From Tetragenococcus sp041859945 (GTDB taxonomy: Bacteria > Bacillota > Bacilli > Lactobacillales > Enterococcaceae), in NCBI GenBank assembly GCA_041859945.1, contig JBFLGC010000006.1, forward strand, positions 1 to 64,000: 64,000 nucleotides of DNA, written 5' to 3'. The position numbers and the translations under genes were made by a program. Shown here piece after piece: positions 41,364-50,683 of this stretch. Each line of letters starts with the position of its first letter. The first letter of the stretch is position 1. Under the pieces are notes generated by a model, which was given only the letters and a program-made list of their open reading frames with translations, searched no databases and was not told the DNA's origin.

Positions 41364-42229
41364 TATCTTTCGTTTTTCCCCATTGAAAACATGGCAATAC
41401 AACCGTAACCAGTATGGCTAGAGATCGTTGGGCCTAATGGATAACAATAAACGGGCACATCTGGATAAGTTGATTCCAAATATTGGCAAATTTCTGAAAC
41501 GACCTCATCATCCCCACTATAAGCGATATAAAAACAGCGGCTGATACTTAAATCTAAATCTTGTTCGGTTTCGGCAATGATTTTTTGAATGGCCTTCTTG
41601 CGACCGCGGACCTTGTCGATATTTTGTAAAGAACCTTCTTGGTCGACATTGATGATCGGCTTGATACTGAGCAGTCCACCGACAGTTGCGGTCGTTTTTG
41701 AGATCCGCCCCCCATGGACCAATTGCTTCAGATCATTGACCGTGACCCAAGAACGTAAATGCAGCTTGTAAGTGCTGATCCATTTGATTACCTCGTCCAT
41801 CGTCTTGCCTTCATCGCGCAAACGCACGGCTTCCATCACTAGCATCCCTTGACCAAGGCTTGCGGCTTTGGTATCGAGACTTACCAAGGTAGCCTCAGGA
41901 AACTCTTCTTTTAAAAGCTCGACAGCTTGCAAAGAACTGCTGTAGGACCCGCTCATTCCCGAGGTAAAACCTAGGTAAAGCGTAGGTATTCCCGAGGTAA
42001 GAAAAGGACGGAAAAATTCCATGTAACGCCCCACATTGATCTGTGTCGTGGCTGGTTCGGCATTCTCTTTTAATTTTTCTAAAAACCAAGCATGATCAAA
42101 AGTCTTCCCAGCATCATCGATATATTCTTTTCCTTCCAGTTCAAGGATCATGGGAATGCAAGCAACATTGGCTTTTTCCATGACTTCAGCTGGTAAATCA
42201 CAACACGCATCCGTAACGATTTGAAACAT
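41363..42229 (-). CDS. DegV family fatty-acid-binding protein
   Basis: A 288-residue protein of the DegV/FakB family that holds a fatty acid for phosphorylation by FakA. It begins FQIVTDACCDLPAEVMEKAN, contains TSQ-like TTQINVGRYMEFF, GFTSGMSGSYSSS (binding of the carboxylate), VSLDTKAASLGQGMLV and VHGGRISKTTATVGGLLSIK. No FakA is in the window. CCTAGG palindromes occur within its coding sequence near 41970. Confidence 0.9.
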   Translation of the reverse strand: MFQIVTDACCDLPAEVMEKANVACIPMILELEGKEYIDDAGKTFDHAWFLEKLKENAEPATTQINVGRYMEFFRPFLTSGIPTLYLGFTSGMSGSYSSSLQAVELLKEEFPEATLVSLDTKAASLGQGMLVMEAVRLRDEGKTMDEVIKWISTYKLHLRSWVTVNDLKQLVHGGRISKTTATVGGLLSIKPIINVDQEGSLQNIDKVRGRKKAIQKIIAETEQDLDLSISRCFYIAYSGDDEVVSEICQYLESTYPDVPVYCYPLGPTISSHTGYGCIAMFSMGKNER

Positions 42230-42305
42230 AGGCGTAATCCTCCTAATAATGGCTTTCCTTTAGTATACACTAAAAAAAGCGCGCTTCTACTCAAAAAATT
42301 TTAAG

Positions 42306-42342
42306 CAATGAAAAAAGCCTTCCCAACAGCTGTGCCGAGAAG
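42306..42342 (-). terminator. Terminator of purA
   Basis: Read on the minus strand, AGTCTTC pairs with GAAGGCT around a 16-base loop and T6 follows. Confidence 0.6.
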
Positions 42343-42352
42343 ACTCGATAGA

Positions 42353-43645
42353 CTAAATTTGTGACCACACGCTATCTAAAATATTCGTTTGCGTGCGATC
42401 TGGTCCCACTGAAAAAGTGGCGATCCGCACACCGACCAATTCAGAAACCCGACGCAAGTAGTTCAAAGCATTTTCAGGAAGTTCGGAAAGGTCTTTACAT
42501 TGGGTGATATCTTCTGACCAACCAGGTAATTCTTCATAAACAGGTTTGCAACGTTTCAATTCCTTCAAACTAGCTGGATAATGATAGATCAACTCACCAT
42601 CCAAATCATAAGCCGTACAAATTTTGACTGTTTCTAAACCACTCAAAACATCTAAGCAGTTCAAGGATAGGTTGGTGATCCCTGAGACGCGACGAGAATG
42701 GCGCATCACAACAGAATCGAACCAACCGATCCGGCGTGGTCGTCCGGTCGTCGTCCCATATTCATGACCGGTTTCTCGGATTTGATCCCCGATTTCATCG
42801 AATAACTCCGTTGGGAAAGGTCCATCGCCGACCCGCGAGGTATAAGCCTTGCAGACGCCAACGACTTTATTGATCTTAGAAGGACCAACGCCACTACCGA
42901 TCGTAACGCCCCCAGCCACAGGATTTGACGAGGTAACAAAAGGATAAGTCCCTTGGTCGATATCCAGCATGACCCCTTGCGCGCCTTCAAATAAAACCCG
43001 TTTGCCAGCATCTAGCGCATCATTTAGAATGACTGATGTGTCGGTCACATAGCGTTTGATTTGTTGGCCATATTCATAATATTCTTCAAAAATATCTTCA
43101 AAAGCGATCGGTTCAGAATCGTACATCTTGACAAATTGACGATTTTTATCGGCTAGATTGATCTTCAATCGTTCCTCAAAGATTTCCTTATCTAATAAGT
43201 CGGCAATCCGAATACCGACCCGCGCCGCTTTATCCATATAGGCTGGACCGATGCCTTTGATCGTCGTACCGATCTTTTGGTCACCCTTGGCATCTTCTTG
43301 AAGTTGGTCAAGCTTGATATGATAGGGTAAGATCACATGGGCCCGATCTGAAATGCGTAAATTATCCGTATTGATATTGTGTTCTTTTAAATACTGCAAT
43401 TCATTGACTAACGATTTGGGATTGACAACCACGCCGTTACCGATCACACTGATTTTTTCAGGGTAAAAAATACCAGATGGGATCAAATGTAATTTGTAAG
43501 TCACATCGTTAAACTTGATGGTATGCCCGGCATTGTCGCCCCCTTGATAACGTGCAATGACCTCCGCATTTTCACTTAAAAAATCCGTGATCTTGCCTTT
43601 TCCTTCATCGCCCCACTGCGTTCCGACTACTACAACTGATGACAT
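42353..43645 (-). CDS. purA: Adenylosuccinate synthase
   Basis: A 430-residue enzyme forming adenylosuccinate from IMP, aspartate and GTP. Motifs: VVVGTQWGDEGKGKITDFL at the start (P-loop), RYQGGDNAGHTIKFN, GTTIKGIGPAYMDKAARVG, EGAQGVMLDIDQGTYPFVTS, and GTTTGRPRRIGWFD. I start at MSSVVVVG; an extension of 23 codons is without a site. In this lineage it follows the dnaB helicase gene, as here. Upstream repeats may be PurR sites. Confidence 0.97.
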   Translation of the reverse strand: MSSVVVVGTQWGDEGKGKITDFLSENAEVIARYQGGDNAGHTIKFNDVTYKLHLIPSGIFYPEKISVIGNGVVVNPKSLVNELQYLKEHNINTDNLRISDRAHVILPYHIKLDQLQEDAKGDQKIGTTIKGIGPAYMDKAARVGIRIADLLDKEIFEERLKINLADKNRQFVKMYDSEPIAFEDIFEEYYEYGQQIKRYVTDTSVILNDALDAGKRVLFEGAQGVMLDIDQGTYPFVTSSNPVAGGVTIGSGVGPSKINKVVGVCKAYTSRVGDGPFPTELFDEIGDQIRETGHEYGTTTGRPRRIGWFDSVVMRHSRRVSGITNLSLNCLDVLSGLETVKICTAYDLDGELIYHYPASLKELKRCKPVYEELPGWSEDITQCKDLSELPENALNYLRRVSELVGVRIATFSVGPDRTQTNILDSVWSQI

Positions 43646-43724
43646 AAGAAAACCTCTTTCTTCATAGCTATTTTTTTCTAAACGCTCCACTGTTGATTGT
43701 AACAATTTTCGCAAAGCATTTCAA

Positions 43725-43830
43725 CAAAAATCGAATATTAAATTCAATAAAATCAAAATATTTATTTAAAAACGAATATTAAAGATTAATACTATTGACA
43801 CAAACGTTTAACACGAACAATAGTGAATAA
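43725..43830. promoter_or_regulatory. purA upstream region with three PurBox-like repeats
   Basis: CGAATATTAAA occurs twice (near 43732 and 43773) and CGAACAATAG once (near 43817), all in one orientation, resembling the CGAA-containing PurBox bound by PurR. A possible promoter on the minus strand is TTGTGT, 16 bases, TAATAT. Spacing differs from the classical paired inverted PurBoxes, so this is tentative. Confidence 0.4.
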
Positions 43831-43898
43831 ACTGAATCAATTCCTTTAAACGCTGTTTTTCTGGATTGGCGGTTGCTGCTGTTTTGTTTGGATCTAAA

Positions 43899-43977
43899 AA
43901 CAACCAAATGAGGGCCATGCTAGCCTTATTTGGTTTTTAAACAACCAAAAAACGATCCAGCACTTAGCTAGATCGTT
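43899..43977 (-). terminator. Two consecutive terminators after the dnaB helicase gene
   Basis: On the minus strand first AACGATC...GATCGTT plus T6 (43951-43977), then AACCAAAT...ATTTGGTT with T5 (43899-43940). Together with the purA upstream region they fill the gap between the two genes. Confidence 0.75.
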
Positions 43978-43987
43978 CGCAGATTTC

Positions 43988-45352
43988 CTACTCATACTCA
44001 CTACGCGGGGAGAGCGAGGAAAATTTATTGTATTCTTTGATAAACAAGAGCTCGACAGTCCCACGTGCGCCGCTCCGATTTTTTTCAATGATGACTTCGA
44101 TGATATTGTCTTGGGTCGATTCATCCGCGTCTTCATCGCCTTCACGTTGGTAGTAATCATCACGGTACAAGAAAGCGACGATATCGGCATCTTGTTCGAT
44201 CGAACCGGATTCACGGATATCACTTAAAACTGGCCGTTTGTCTTGGCGTTGTTCGACACTACGCGACAATTGCGACAAAGCGATGACGGGAACTTTCAAT
44301 TCCTTGGCTAACTTCTTCAGTTGCCGGGAAATTTCGGAAACTTCTTGTTGACGACTTTCGCGGCCAGAACCTTCGATCAGTTGCAGGTAATCGATCAAAA
44401 TCAAGCCCAAATTGCCTTTTTCTTGGGCCAACTTGCGACACCGAGCGCGGATCTCTGAGACCTTGATCCCTGGTGTATCGTCTATGTAGATGCTCGCTTT
44501 AGACAAACTGCCCATAGCGATGATCAAATTGCGCCATTCCTCATCGTTCAACTGACCGGTCCGCAAATGACTGGCATCGATCGAACCTTCCGCACAGAGC
44601 ATCCGGTTGACCAAAGACTCAGCACCCATTTCCAGACTGAAGATCGCAACTGTCGAATCCGTTTTGGTCCCGACATTTTGAGCGATATTCAAGGCAAAGG
44701 CCGTCTTCCCAACGGCTGGCCGCGCCGCTAAAATAAACAGTTCCTCTTTTTGCAGACCAGCTGTCATCTTATCCAAAGCATAATAACCCGTCGGTAGCCC
44801 CGTAATGGCTTCATTATTCAAGGACAGGCGATCGATGGTTTCGATCGATTGGTTCAAGACGTCTGCGATCGATTGAAAGCCAGAACTATTGCGTTTTTCT
44901 GAAACTTCCAAAATACTTTTTTCAGCTTCATCTACGATATCTTGGACGGACTCATTTTGCTCAAAACCAGTGGTGACGATCTTATTAGCAGCTTGGATCA
45001 AATTGCGCAAAATAGCCTTATCGTCCACGATTTTGGCATAATAACTGACACTTGCGGAAGTCGGTGTGATTTGACTAAGTTCAGTCAAATAAGAAATACC
45101 ACCCACATCTTCTAGGGCATTGGCTTTTTCGACTTCAGCCTTTAAGGTGATCAAATCGATGGCTTCATTGCGATCGTTCAACTGGATCATACATTGGAAA
45201 ATGATTTGGTGACTACGACGGTAAAAACTTTGCGGTTCCAAGACCTCCATCGCGTCAATGATAGCCTCAGGGTCGAGAAAGATCGCCCCTAAAACCGCTT
45301 GTTCCGCTTCGATATCTTGAGGCGGGACCCGATCTAATAAAGCTTCATTCAT
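43988..45352 (-). CDS. dnaB: Replicative DNA helicase
   Basis: A 454-residue hexameric helicase (called DnaC in Bacillus). The N-terminal domain opens with RVPPQDIEAEQAVLGAIFLD. The RecA-like domain has Walker A LAARPAVGKTAFALNIA near residue 212, ALSQLSRSVEQRQDKRPVLS and LRESGSIEQDADIVAFLYRD-type text. It unwinds the chromosome at the fork. It lies 28 bases after rplI. Length is normal. Confidence 0.96.
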   Translation of the reverse strand: MNEALLDRVPPQDIEAEQAVLGAIFLDPEAIIDAMEVLEPQSFYRRSHQIIFQCMIQLNDRNEAIDLITLKAEVEKANALEDVGGISYLTELSQITPTSASVSYYAKIVDDKAILRNLIQAANKIVTTGFEQNESVQDIVDEAEKSILEVSEKRNSSGFQSIADVLNQSIETIDRLSLNNEAITGLPTGYYALDKMTAGLQKEELFILAARPAVGKTAFALNIAQNVGTKTDSTVAIFSLEMGAESLVNRMLCAEGSIDASHLRTGQLNDEEWRNLIIAMGSLSKASIYIDDTPGIKVSEIRARCRKLAQEKGNLGLILIDYLQLIEGSGRESRQQEVSEISRQLKKLAKELKVPVIALSQLSRSVEQRQDKRPVLSDIRESGSIEQDADIVAFLYRDDYYQREGDEDADESTQDNIIEVIIEKNRSGARGTVELLFIKEYNKFSSLSPRSEYE

Positions 45353-45380
45353 ACTTTTTTGCTCCTATATCAAAACTTGC

Positions 45381-45833
45381 TTATTCTTCCGCCACATGGA
45401 CCCGGATCTTAGCGGTCACTTCAGGGTGCAATTTCACCGTCACATCCGCAAATCCCAAAGCCCGTAAAGGTTCCTTCAAGTCGACTTTACGTTTATCAAC
45501 TTTCAAACCATATTGTTTTTGCAATGCATCCGTGATTTGTTTGGAAGGGATCGAGCCGAATAAGCGCCCATCTTCCCCTGCTTTGGCTTTGATTTCAACG
45601 ACAGTGCTTTCCTTTTCGATGACATCTTTTAAGCGCACAGCTTCTTGCAAATGCTCGGCTTCTTGTTTTTCTTGGGCTTTCTTCTGGGCTTCCAAGGCGG
45701 CCACACTGCCTTTATTGGCTTCAGTGGCCAACTTATTTTTCAATAAATAATTTTGCGCATAACCAGTTGGTACTTCTTTCACATCGCCTTTTTTGCCTTT
45801 GCCTTTGACATCTTGTAAAAATATAACTTTCAT
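45381..45833 (-). CDS. rplI: Ribosomal protein L9
   Basis: A 150-residue protein of the large subunit. The signature is GKGKKGDVKEVPTGYAQNYL at residues 11-30; a long helix links it to the C-terminal domain (DGRLFGSIPSKQITDAL). It starts six bases after gdpP, and GGAG lies at the end of gdpP, so translation is probably coupled. Confidence 0.97.
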   Translation of the reverse strand: MKVIFLQDVKGKGKKGDVKEVPTGYAQNYLLKNKLATEANKGSVAALEAQKKAQEKQEAEHLQEAVRLKDVIEKESTVVEIKAKAGEDGRLFGSIPSKQITDALQKQYGLKVDKRKVDLKEPLRALGFADVTVKLHPEVTAKIRVHVAEE

Positions 45834-45839
45834 GAATGG

Positions 45840-47291
45840 TCACTCCTCTTCCGATTTTCGTAATTCTTTGATCAAAATATCGCGGACCTTATCGATATTT
45901 TGCCCCTTGAACTGAGCGGCAGCCGTGGTAAAATGGCCACCTCCACCTAAGTTTTCCATAATCGTTTGCACATTGACTTTGCCCGAACTGCGCGCATTGA
46001 TGCCGATAACGTCTTCCGGTTGCTTACTGATGACAAAAGCCGCTTGGATATCGTTCATCGAAAGTAGCGTATCCGCCGCTTTAGCAGCCGTTACATTGTC
46101 GTAAATTTCATCTTCAGCCGCGATCGCTACCACGGTATCTTGCGTCACATGCTCCCCACGTGCGACCAGTTCACTCATTTGTAAGTAAGAATTGAGGTCG
46201 GTACTGAGTAAATAATGGACCAGCGCTAAATCAGCCCCATGATTTTTTAAGTAGCTAGCCATAAAGAAGGTTTGCGCCGTTGTTTTAGAAGAAAAACTCT
46301 TAGTATCGACATAGATCCCGGCTAAAAGCATGGTCGCTACATATTTAGCCAAGGTATTGTTGCGATTGGTCTGATATTGGATCAATTCTGCCACCAGTTC
46401 TGATGCCGAAGAGGCTCCTGGTTCAATATAAGTCAACAGGGGCCGACTCGGAAATTCATCGCCACGTCTATGATGGTCGATCACCACGATTTTATCCATA
46501 GCGTCAAAGATCTTTTGTGAGATCGATAAAGAAGGCCGGTGATAATCGACCATGATCAAGACGCTTTTTTTATCGATTTTTTGCAAAGCTGCCGCTTCAG
46601 AAATCACTAATTTTTCTAACTCGGGATACTTTCCTAATTCTGCCAGACACCGTTGGATATCTTCCGTCACTTCCTGTTGGTCGATGACCACATAACATTC
46701 TTTCCTATTGAACTGGGCTAAAGTCGCTACGCCAAAGGCCGATCCGATCGCATCCATATCTGGAAAGCGATGGCCCATGATAAAGACCTTGTCGTTTTCC
46801 AAAAAGATCCGCTTCAAAGCCGTACTCATCGCCCGTGATCGCGTCCGTGTTCGCTTGATCGTACCTTCTGTCGTGCCCCCGTAAAATTGGGGCTTGGCCT
46901 GCGGATCGGAATCCTTAACGACGACCTGATCGCCGCCCCGCGCTAAGGCCATATCCAAGTTACTTTGCGCAATCTCGCCGATCTTAGCCATCGAGGCCGT
47001 CCCATAACAGATGCCCATACTGGCGGTCATCAACAATTCACTATTGATGTCGGCATCTTTGACCTGTTGGAGTAATTTAAATTTTCGTTCCTTCATGCGC
47101 ATGACATCGGCCGATTTAGCGACAAAAAAATACCGATCCGCTTCGATCCGTTTATAAAAAATACCATTCTCATTCGCCCAATCAGAAATCAGCGTCGTGA
47201 CCAAGGTATTCAAATAAGAAATTTGCTTGTCGTCCATTTTATCAACGATATCATCATAATTATCCAAGGCGATCATACCAATAGCTGTCAT
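45840..47291 (-). CDS. gdpP: GdpP-type c-di-AMP phosphodiesterase lacking the membrane and PAS region
   Basis: A 483-residue protein. It starts directly in the degenerate GGDEF domain (MTAIGMIALDNYDDIVDKMD), then has the DHH domain (MGHRFPDMDAIGSAFG, VIDHHRRGDEF) and DHHA1 (NLGGGGHFTTAAAQ). Normal GdpP has about 655 residues with two membrane helices and a heme-binding PAS domain before this point. A good ribosome binding site (AAAGGAG) precedes the ATG, and an in-frame TAG lies 14 codons upstream, so the short form is what is encoded. It should still cleave c-di-AMP, but in the cytosol and without PAS control. It lies at the edge of an accessory block. Confidence 0.88.
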   Translation of the reverse strand: MTAIGMIALDNYDDIVDKMDDKQISYLNTLVTTLISDWANENGIFYKRIEADRYFFVAKSADVMRMKERKFKLLQQVKDADINSELLMTASMGICYGTASMAKIGEIAQSNLDMALARGGDQVVVKDSDPQAKPQFYGGTTEGTIKRTRTRSRAMSTALKRIFLENDKVFIMGHRFPDMDAIGSAFGVATLAQFNRKECYVVIDQQEVTEDIQRCLAELGKYPELEKLVISEAAALQKIDKKSVLIMVDYHRPSLSISQKIFDAMDKIVVIDHHRRGDEFPSRPLLTYIEPGASSASELVAELIQYQTNRNNTLAKYVATMLLAGIYVDTKSFSSKTTAQTFFMASYLKNHGADLALVHYLLSTDLNSYLQMSELVARGEHVTQDTVVAIAAEDEIYDNVTAAKAADTLLSMNDIQAAFVISKQPEDVIGINARSSGKVNVQTIMENLGGGGHFTTAAAQFKGQNIDKVRDILIKELRKSEEE

Positions 47292-47400
47292 TATTCTACT
47301 CCTTTTGAGGTGATCGAAAACAGTTCTGTCTTCCTAAACTTCCCTTACATCTTACCACAAAAAAAACTTTCATGCGACGATAAGCTAAAAGTTGTGCCGT

Positions 47401-47416
47401 TGTTTCACGTGAAACA
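47401..47416. promoter_or_regulatory. parS site
   Basis: TGTTTCACGTGAAACA, exact consensus, intergenic, 110 bases upstream of gdpP. Confidence 0.9.
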
Positions 47417-47538
47417 AAATTGAATCCTTTTTTGTTACGATCGATACTGACGATATAGAAATGTTGGCACAAATTTGCTCGAAAAGGGCGTGAAATCAGG
47501 GAGAAAAATTTCGAACAACAGCCAGATAAAACAAATAA

Positions 47539-47574
47539 ATTTCAGCAAGCCACGATAACTCTGCTTGCTGAAAT
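47539..47574 (-). terminator. Terminator of the ABC exporter gene
   Basis: Perfect 12-bp arms ATTTCAGCAAGC/GCTTGCTGAAAT, then a T-rich stretch on the minus strand. With the parS site it accounts for most of the structure I can see in 47292-47659. Confidence 0.65.
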
Positions 47575-47659
47575 CCCAAAAGGTCTTCTCTCTTTGAAAA
47601 ACGAAAGGCTTCTAACCATTGAAAAACTACGCCAACGTAAAGATATAGCCAATGAACGT

Positions 47660-49228
47660 TTAGTCAAAAACCACCACTTGGTCAAACCTATCTTTTTGTT
47701 GTTCATTTAAATGATGTGTGATCGTTATATAGGTCAAGCCGGTTTGGTTTAAGAGCGTCGTTTCGATTTCCTGTGCATTTTTGGCATCGAGATTAGCTGT
47801 TGCTTCATCAAAAATCAGGACCTGGCGATTGCGAATAAAAGCCCTGGCTAGACCGACCCGTTGTTTTTGTCCAGCCGATAGTTCTTTTTCAGAAATCGTT
47901 GTATAAAGGCGGTCCGTGAGTTCGACTAAATGAGCAGCTTCTAGGGCTTGTCCCAATTCTTCTTCACTAAAGTCCTCCCATAGCGTGATATTATTAGCTA
48001 AAGTGTCCGTATAAATATGGCTATTGTCGCCAATAAAAGAGACTTGATCGATGATTTGATTTTCATCGAGCGTCTTGATTTCATGATCATTAAAGGTAAG
48101 ACTGCCTTCATATTGCTTTAAATTACCCAAGATCATCTGGATCAAAGTCGATTTGCCACTACCCGAAGCGCCTACGATCGCATATTTCTTTCCTTGTTCG
48201 ATTTCCAAATTAAAATCATTGAAAATTTTCTTCTCACCAAACAAGAAATTTAACTGATGAACACCAAATCTTTGGAAAGTCTCTAGTGGCAGGGGGACCG
48301 CTTTTTTAGTCGATTTTTCCGATAATTTTTCAATAATCGGCCGTACCGAGCGGATATTCATCAGATATTGATTAAAACGTGTCAATGAAGAAAAGACATT
48401 TCCGGCAATTGAGGCTGTCGAAGTCACTGCCCCCAATGTGACGAACTCTCTAAAAGCAAAATAACCAGTAGCGACCATGACCAAAACTTGGGCTGAAATA
48501 CTGATCAAAGAGATGACTCCGTTGACCTGACCACTTTCTTTGGCATAAGTCACTTTGGTCTGCGTATAATCAGCCGAAGCAGCACCGATTTGATCAATGA
48601 TCCGTTTTTTAGTACCAAAATAATAGAGACTTTCATAACCAGTCACTAAATCATGGATCTTGGCCATAAACACGCTATTTTTAGCAGAATACTTTTTGGT
48701 TGCCTCAGTCATTTTTTTCGTCATGAATTTCGGCGCGAAAGTGATCAAAACGGTCAGTAAAATGGTCAAAAGCATGATACGAAAGTCAAAGCTGATCAAA
48801 GTTATGATCGAAAATAACGTCAAACTGACCATGGCGATCAGATCATACAAACTTTGAAACCCATTGCTATCCACTAAGTTCATGTCATTATTTAAAGTCG
48901 ACACATAATCACCGACTTCTTTGGAGCGAAACTGCTGAAAAGAACCATTTGTCACTTGAACCATGTATTCTTGCCGCATATCACCTAACATTTCTTGGAT
49001 CACTTTGGTCTTAAAGACTTCGATAAAATAATCGCCTACGATCACAAGTCCCCATAACAGAAAATCGATCGCGTACCATTGTAAAAAGCCCACAAAATGG
49101 TTCGCTAGTAAGGCATCGAAGGCAAACGTATGGATCAAAGCAGTACCTACTTGGACGATGGATAAGAGGATAATGCCTATTACTAAAAGAATATTTTGGA
49201 AACGATGATTGATCAGATATTTTTTCAC
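47660..49228 (-). CDS. ABC exporter, fused permease and ATPase
   Basis: A 522-residue half-transporter with six membrane helices in residues 1-300 and an ATPase domain: Walker A VGASGSGKSTLIQMILG, signature ELSAGQKQRVGLAR, Walker B VLIFDEATANLDAK, switch His in ITHHLNEQ. It is homologous to the frameshifted exporter at 26.2 kb; both share AVSTASYFASNVFSSLT-like text (here GAVTSTASIAGNVFSSLTRF). It starts at GTG behind GGGAGG, just after a broken Rgg regulator, suggesting an exporter of a signalling or antimicrobial peptide. No peptide gene was identified between them. Confidence 0.87.
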   Translation of the reverse strand: MKKYLINHRFQNILLVIGIILLSIVQVGTALIHTFAFDALLANHFVGFLQWYAIDFLLWGLVIVGDYFIEVFKTKVIQEMLGDMRQEYMVQVTNGSFQQFRSKEVGDYVSTLNNDMNLVDSNGFQSLYDLIAMVSLTLFSIITLISFDFRIMLLTILLTVLITFAPKFMTKKMTEATKKYSAKNSVFMAKIHDLVTGYESLYYFGTKKRIIDQIGAASADYTQTKVTYAKESGQVNGVISLISISAQVLVMVATGYFAFREFVTLGAVTSTASIAGNVFSSLTRFNQYLMNIRSVRPIIEKLSEKSTKKAVPLPLETFQRFGVHQLNFLFGEKKIFNDFNLEIEQGKKYAIVGASGSGKSTLIQMILGNLKQYEGSLTFNDHEIKTLDENQIIDQVSFIGDNSHIYTDTLANNITLWEDFSEEELGQALEAAHLVELTDRLYTTISEKELSAGQKQRVGLARAFIRNRQVLIFDEATANLDAKNAQEIETTLLNQTGLTYITITHHLNEQQKDRFDQVVVFD

Positions 49229-49247
49229 GAAAATCCCTCCCTAACTA

Positions 49248-49285
49248 AAACTACAAGCGTAAGTTTTTAACTATGCTTGTAGTTT
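49248..49285 (-). terminator. Hairpin between the Rgg gene and the exporter
   Basis: AAACTACAAGC and GCTTGTAGTTT around a 16-base loop, then TTAGTT. It could attenuate transcription from the regulator into the exporter. Confidence 0.5.
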
Positions 49286-49316
49286 AAGAGTTATTTAAAG
49301 GAATCTGATAAAGTTG

Positions 49317-50179
49317 TCATATGGTAGAAGCCAAAATTTGTTGGTAGATCTCTTCTTTACTGATCAATAATTGCTCACAACCCAATGTTTTGAGTACAGT
49401 CAATAAGGATTCTACTTGTTCTTTCCCTGTTTCTAAATGGCCGATTTTGATTTGGTAGAAGCCTTCTAAAAATTTTATCTCAAATTTTTCATAAAGATTT
49501 GTTTCCGTCATTTTCATATCTGACAATTGATCCAGATACTTTCTGGCTATTTTGAGCGTCTCTTCTTCTAAACAAACCCCTACCGCATTGATCAATAAGT
49601 GGATCCGTGCAAAATAATTTTCTTGAACGGTCCCAAATAAGTGTGTTTTGTCTGTCAATTCATCCACTAATGAAACAAGCGCTGAGATCGGTAAAGCGTC
49701 CAAGGAATTTCCTAAAATCATCAGTTCATACTTGCCCCAATAATCCACCCCAAATAAATAATCGGTCAGTATCCGAGAACTTTCCTCGCTGATTTTGTTA
49801 TTATCGATGGCACACATGAATGATTCGATCATGATGGCATTGTAACGATATTTTGCTTTTTGTGTTTGCTCATATTTAGCCAGCTCGTCGCGCCGATATT
49901 TTCGAAAACCGGTAAATTATTGTTGTAGAAAGCCTTGCTCACTTTGTCGATCAGTTGATCATTTTCGTTAGGATTTTCGTAAGTAGCCAATTTATAAAAT
50001 TCTTCAATGGAAATATCCAGGTTTTCCAACAACATCAAAAAACGTGACAGACTGATCTCAGACTGTCCTCTTTCGAATTTGGACAGGAAAGAAACCGATA
50101 AATAATCACCTGAGACCTCTTTTAAGGAAAGCTTTTTCCCTATTCTGATCTGCTTAAAAACTTCACCCAATGATGCCAT
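49317..50179 (-). pseudogene. Rgg/GadR/MutR-type regulator with a frameshift
   Basis: The N-terminal frame reads MASLGEVFKQIRIGKKLSLK and SFLSKFERGQSEISLSRFL, an XRE-type HTH of Rgg proteins, to about residue 92. The second frame resumes RRDELAKYEQTQKAKYRYNA and MIESFMCAIDNNK and runs through the helical repeat domain. Restoring one base near 49896 joins them into about 287 residues, the usual Rgg size. Rgg proteins bind peptide pheromones. It lies before an ABC exporter, so a peptide signalling locus is likely, now broken or mis-sequenced. Confidence 0.75.
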
Positions 50180-50216
50180 CACATGACCCTCCTAGCATTT
50201 ATTACCTTGATTATAC

Positions 50217-50262
50217 CAAAAAAGCCGATCATGTGGCGAAATTTCACCATGATCGACTTTTT
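50217..50262. terminator. Bidirectional terminator upstream of the Rgg gene
   Basis: AAAAAAGCCGATCATG and CATGATCGACTTTTTT, one mismatch; ends the small gene that follows on the plus coordinate side. Confidence 0.75.
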
Positions 50263-50264
50263 TC

Positions 50265-50423
50265 TTACAACTCTTGTAATTCTGCCTTTACTTCAACTAA
50301 GGCCTCTTGCAGCGCTTCTTTAGGATTTTCTCCCGTACTCATGACCAAAACATGTTCGCTTCTCACGGCCTTTTCTAAAAGGAAAAGCACCATTTCTAAA
50401 ATCGTTTTGACAAATTCTCGCAT
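50265..50423 (-). CDS. Small 52-residue protein
   Basis: It starts MREFVKTILEMVLFLLEKAV behind AGGAGTG and ends LVEVKAELQEL. The first half is amphipathic to hydrophobic, the second an acidic helix (GENPKEALQEALVEVKAEL). A terminator follows at once. It sits directly upstream of the Rgg-type regulator on the same strand. No family is recognised; a role in that locus is possible but not shown. Confidence 0.55.
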   Translation of the reverse strand: MREFVKTILEMVLFLLEKAVRSEHVLVMSTGENPKEALQEALVEVKAELQEL

Positions 50424-50683
50424 TTTTTTCACTCCTTAAGTTATTGATAGTTTTAGTTTACCTGAAAAGAAAAAAGAAGCTGCAAAAATGTCATATAAGC
50501 AACAAATCGAGCTAAAATGTGCCTTTTTTTGCCTATCTGCCGTCCAATTTCCCAAAATCAAATTTGCCACGAACCTGTCTTGCTAGCAGAAGAAAAACCA
50601 TTTGTCAGAAAATATGGCTTGACTGAGCGATTAAGCCTCAATCTGATCAATAGGATGTAACAGTATCTCTGGCTCTTTTTCTA

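Noticed and set aside
49239..49330. 9-codon ORF (MTTLSDSFK) between Rgg and exporter as pheromone
   Set aside because: No ribosome binding site of its own and it overlaps the end of the regulator; no pheromone-like hydrophobic C-terminus.
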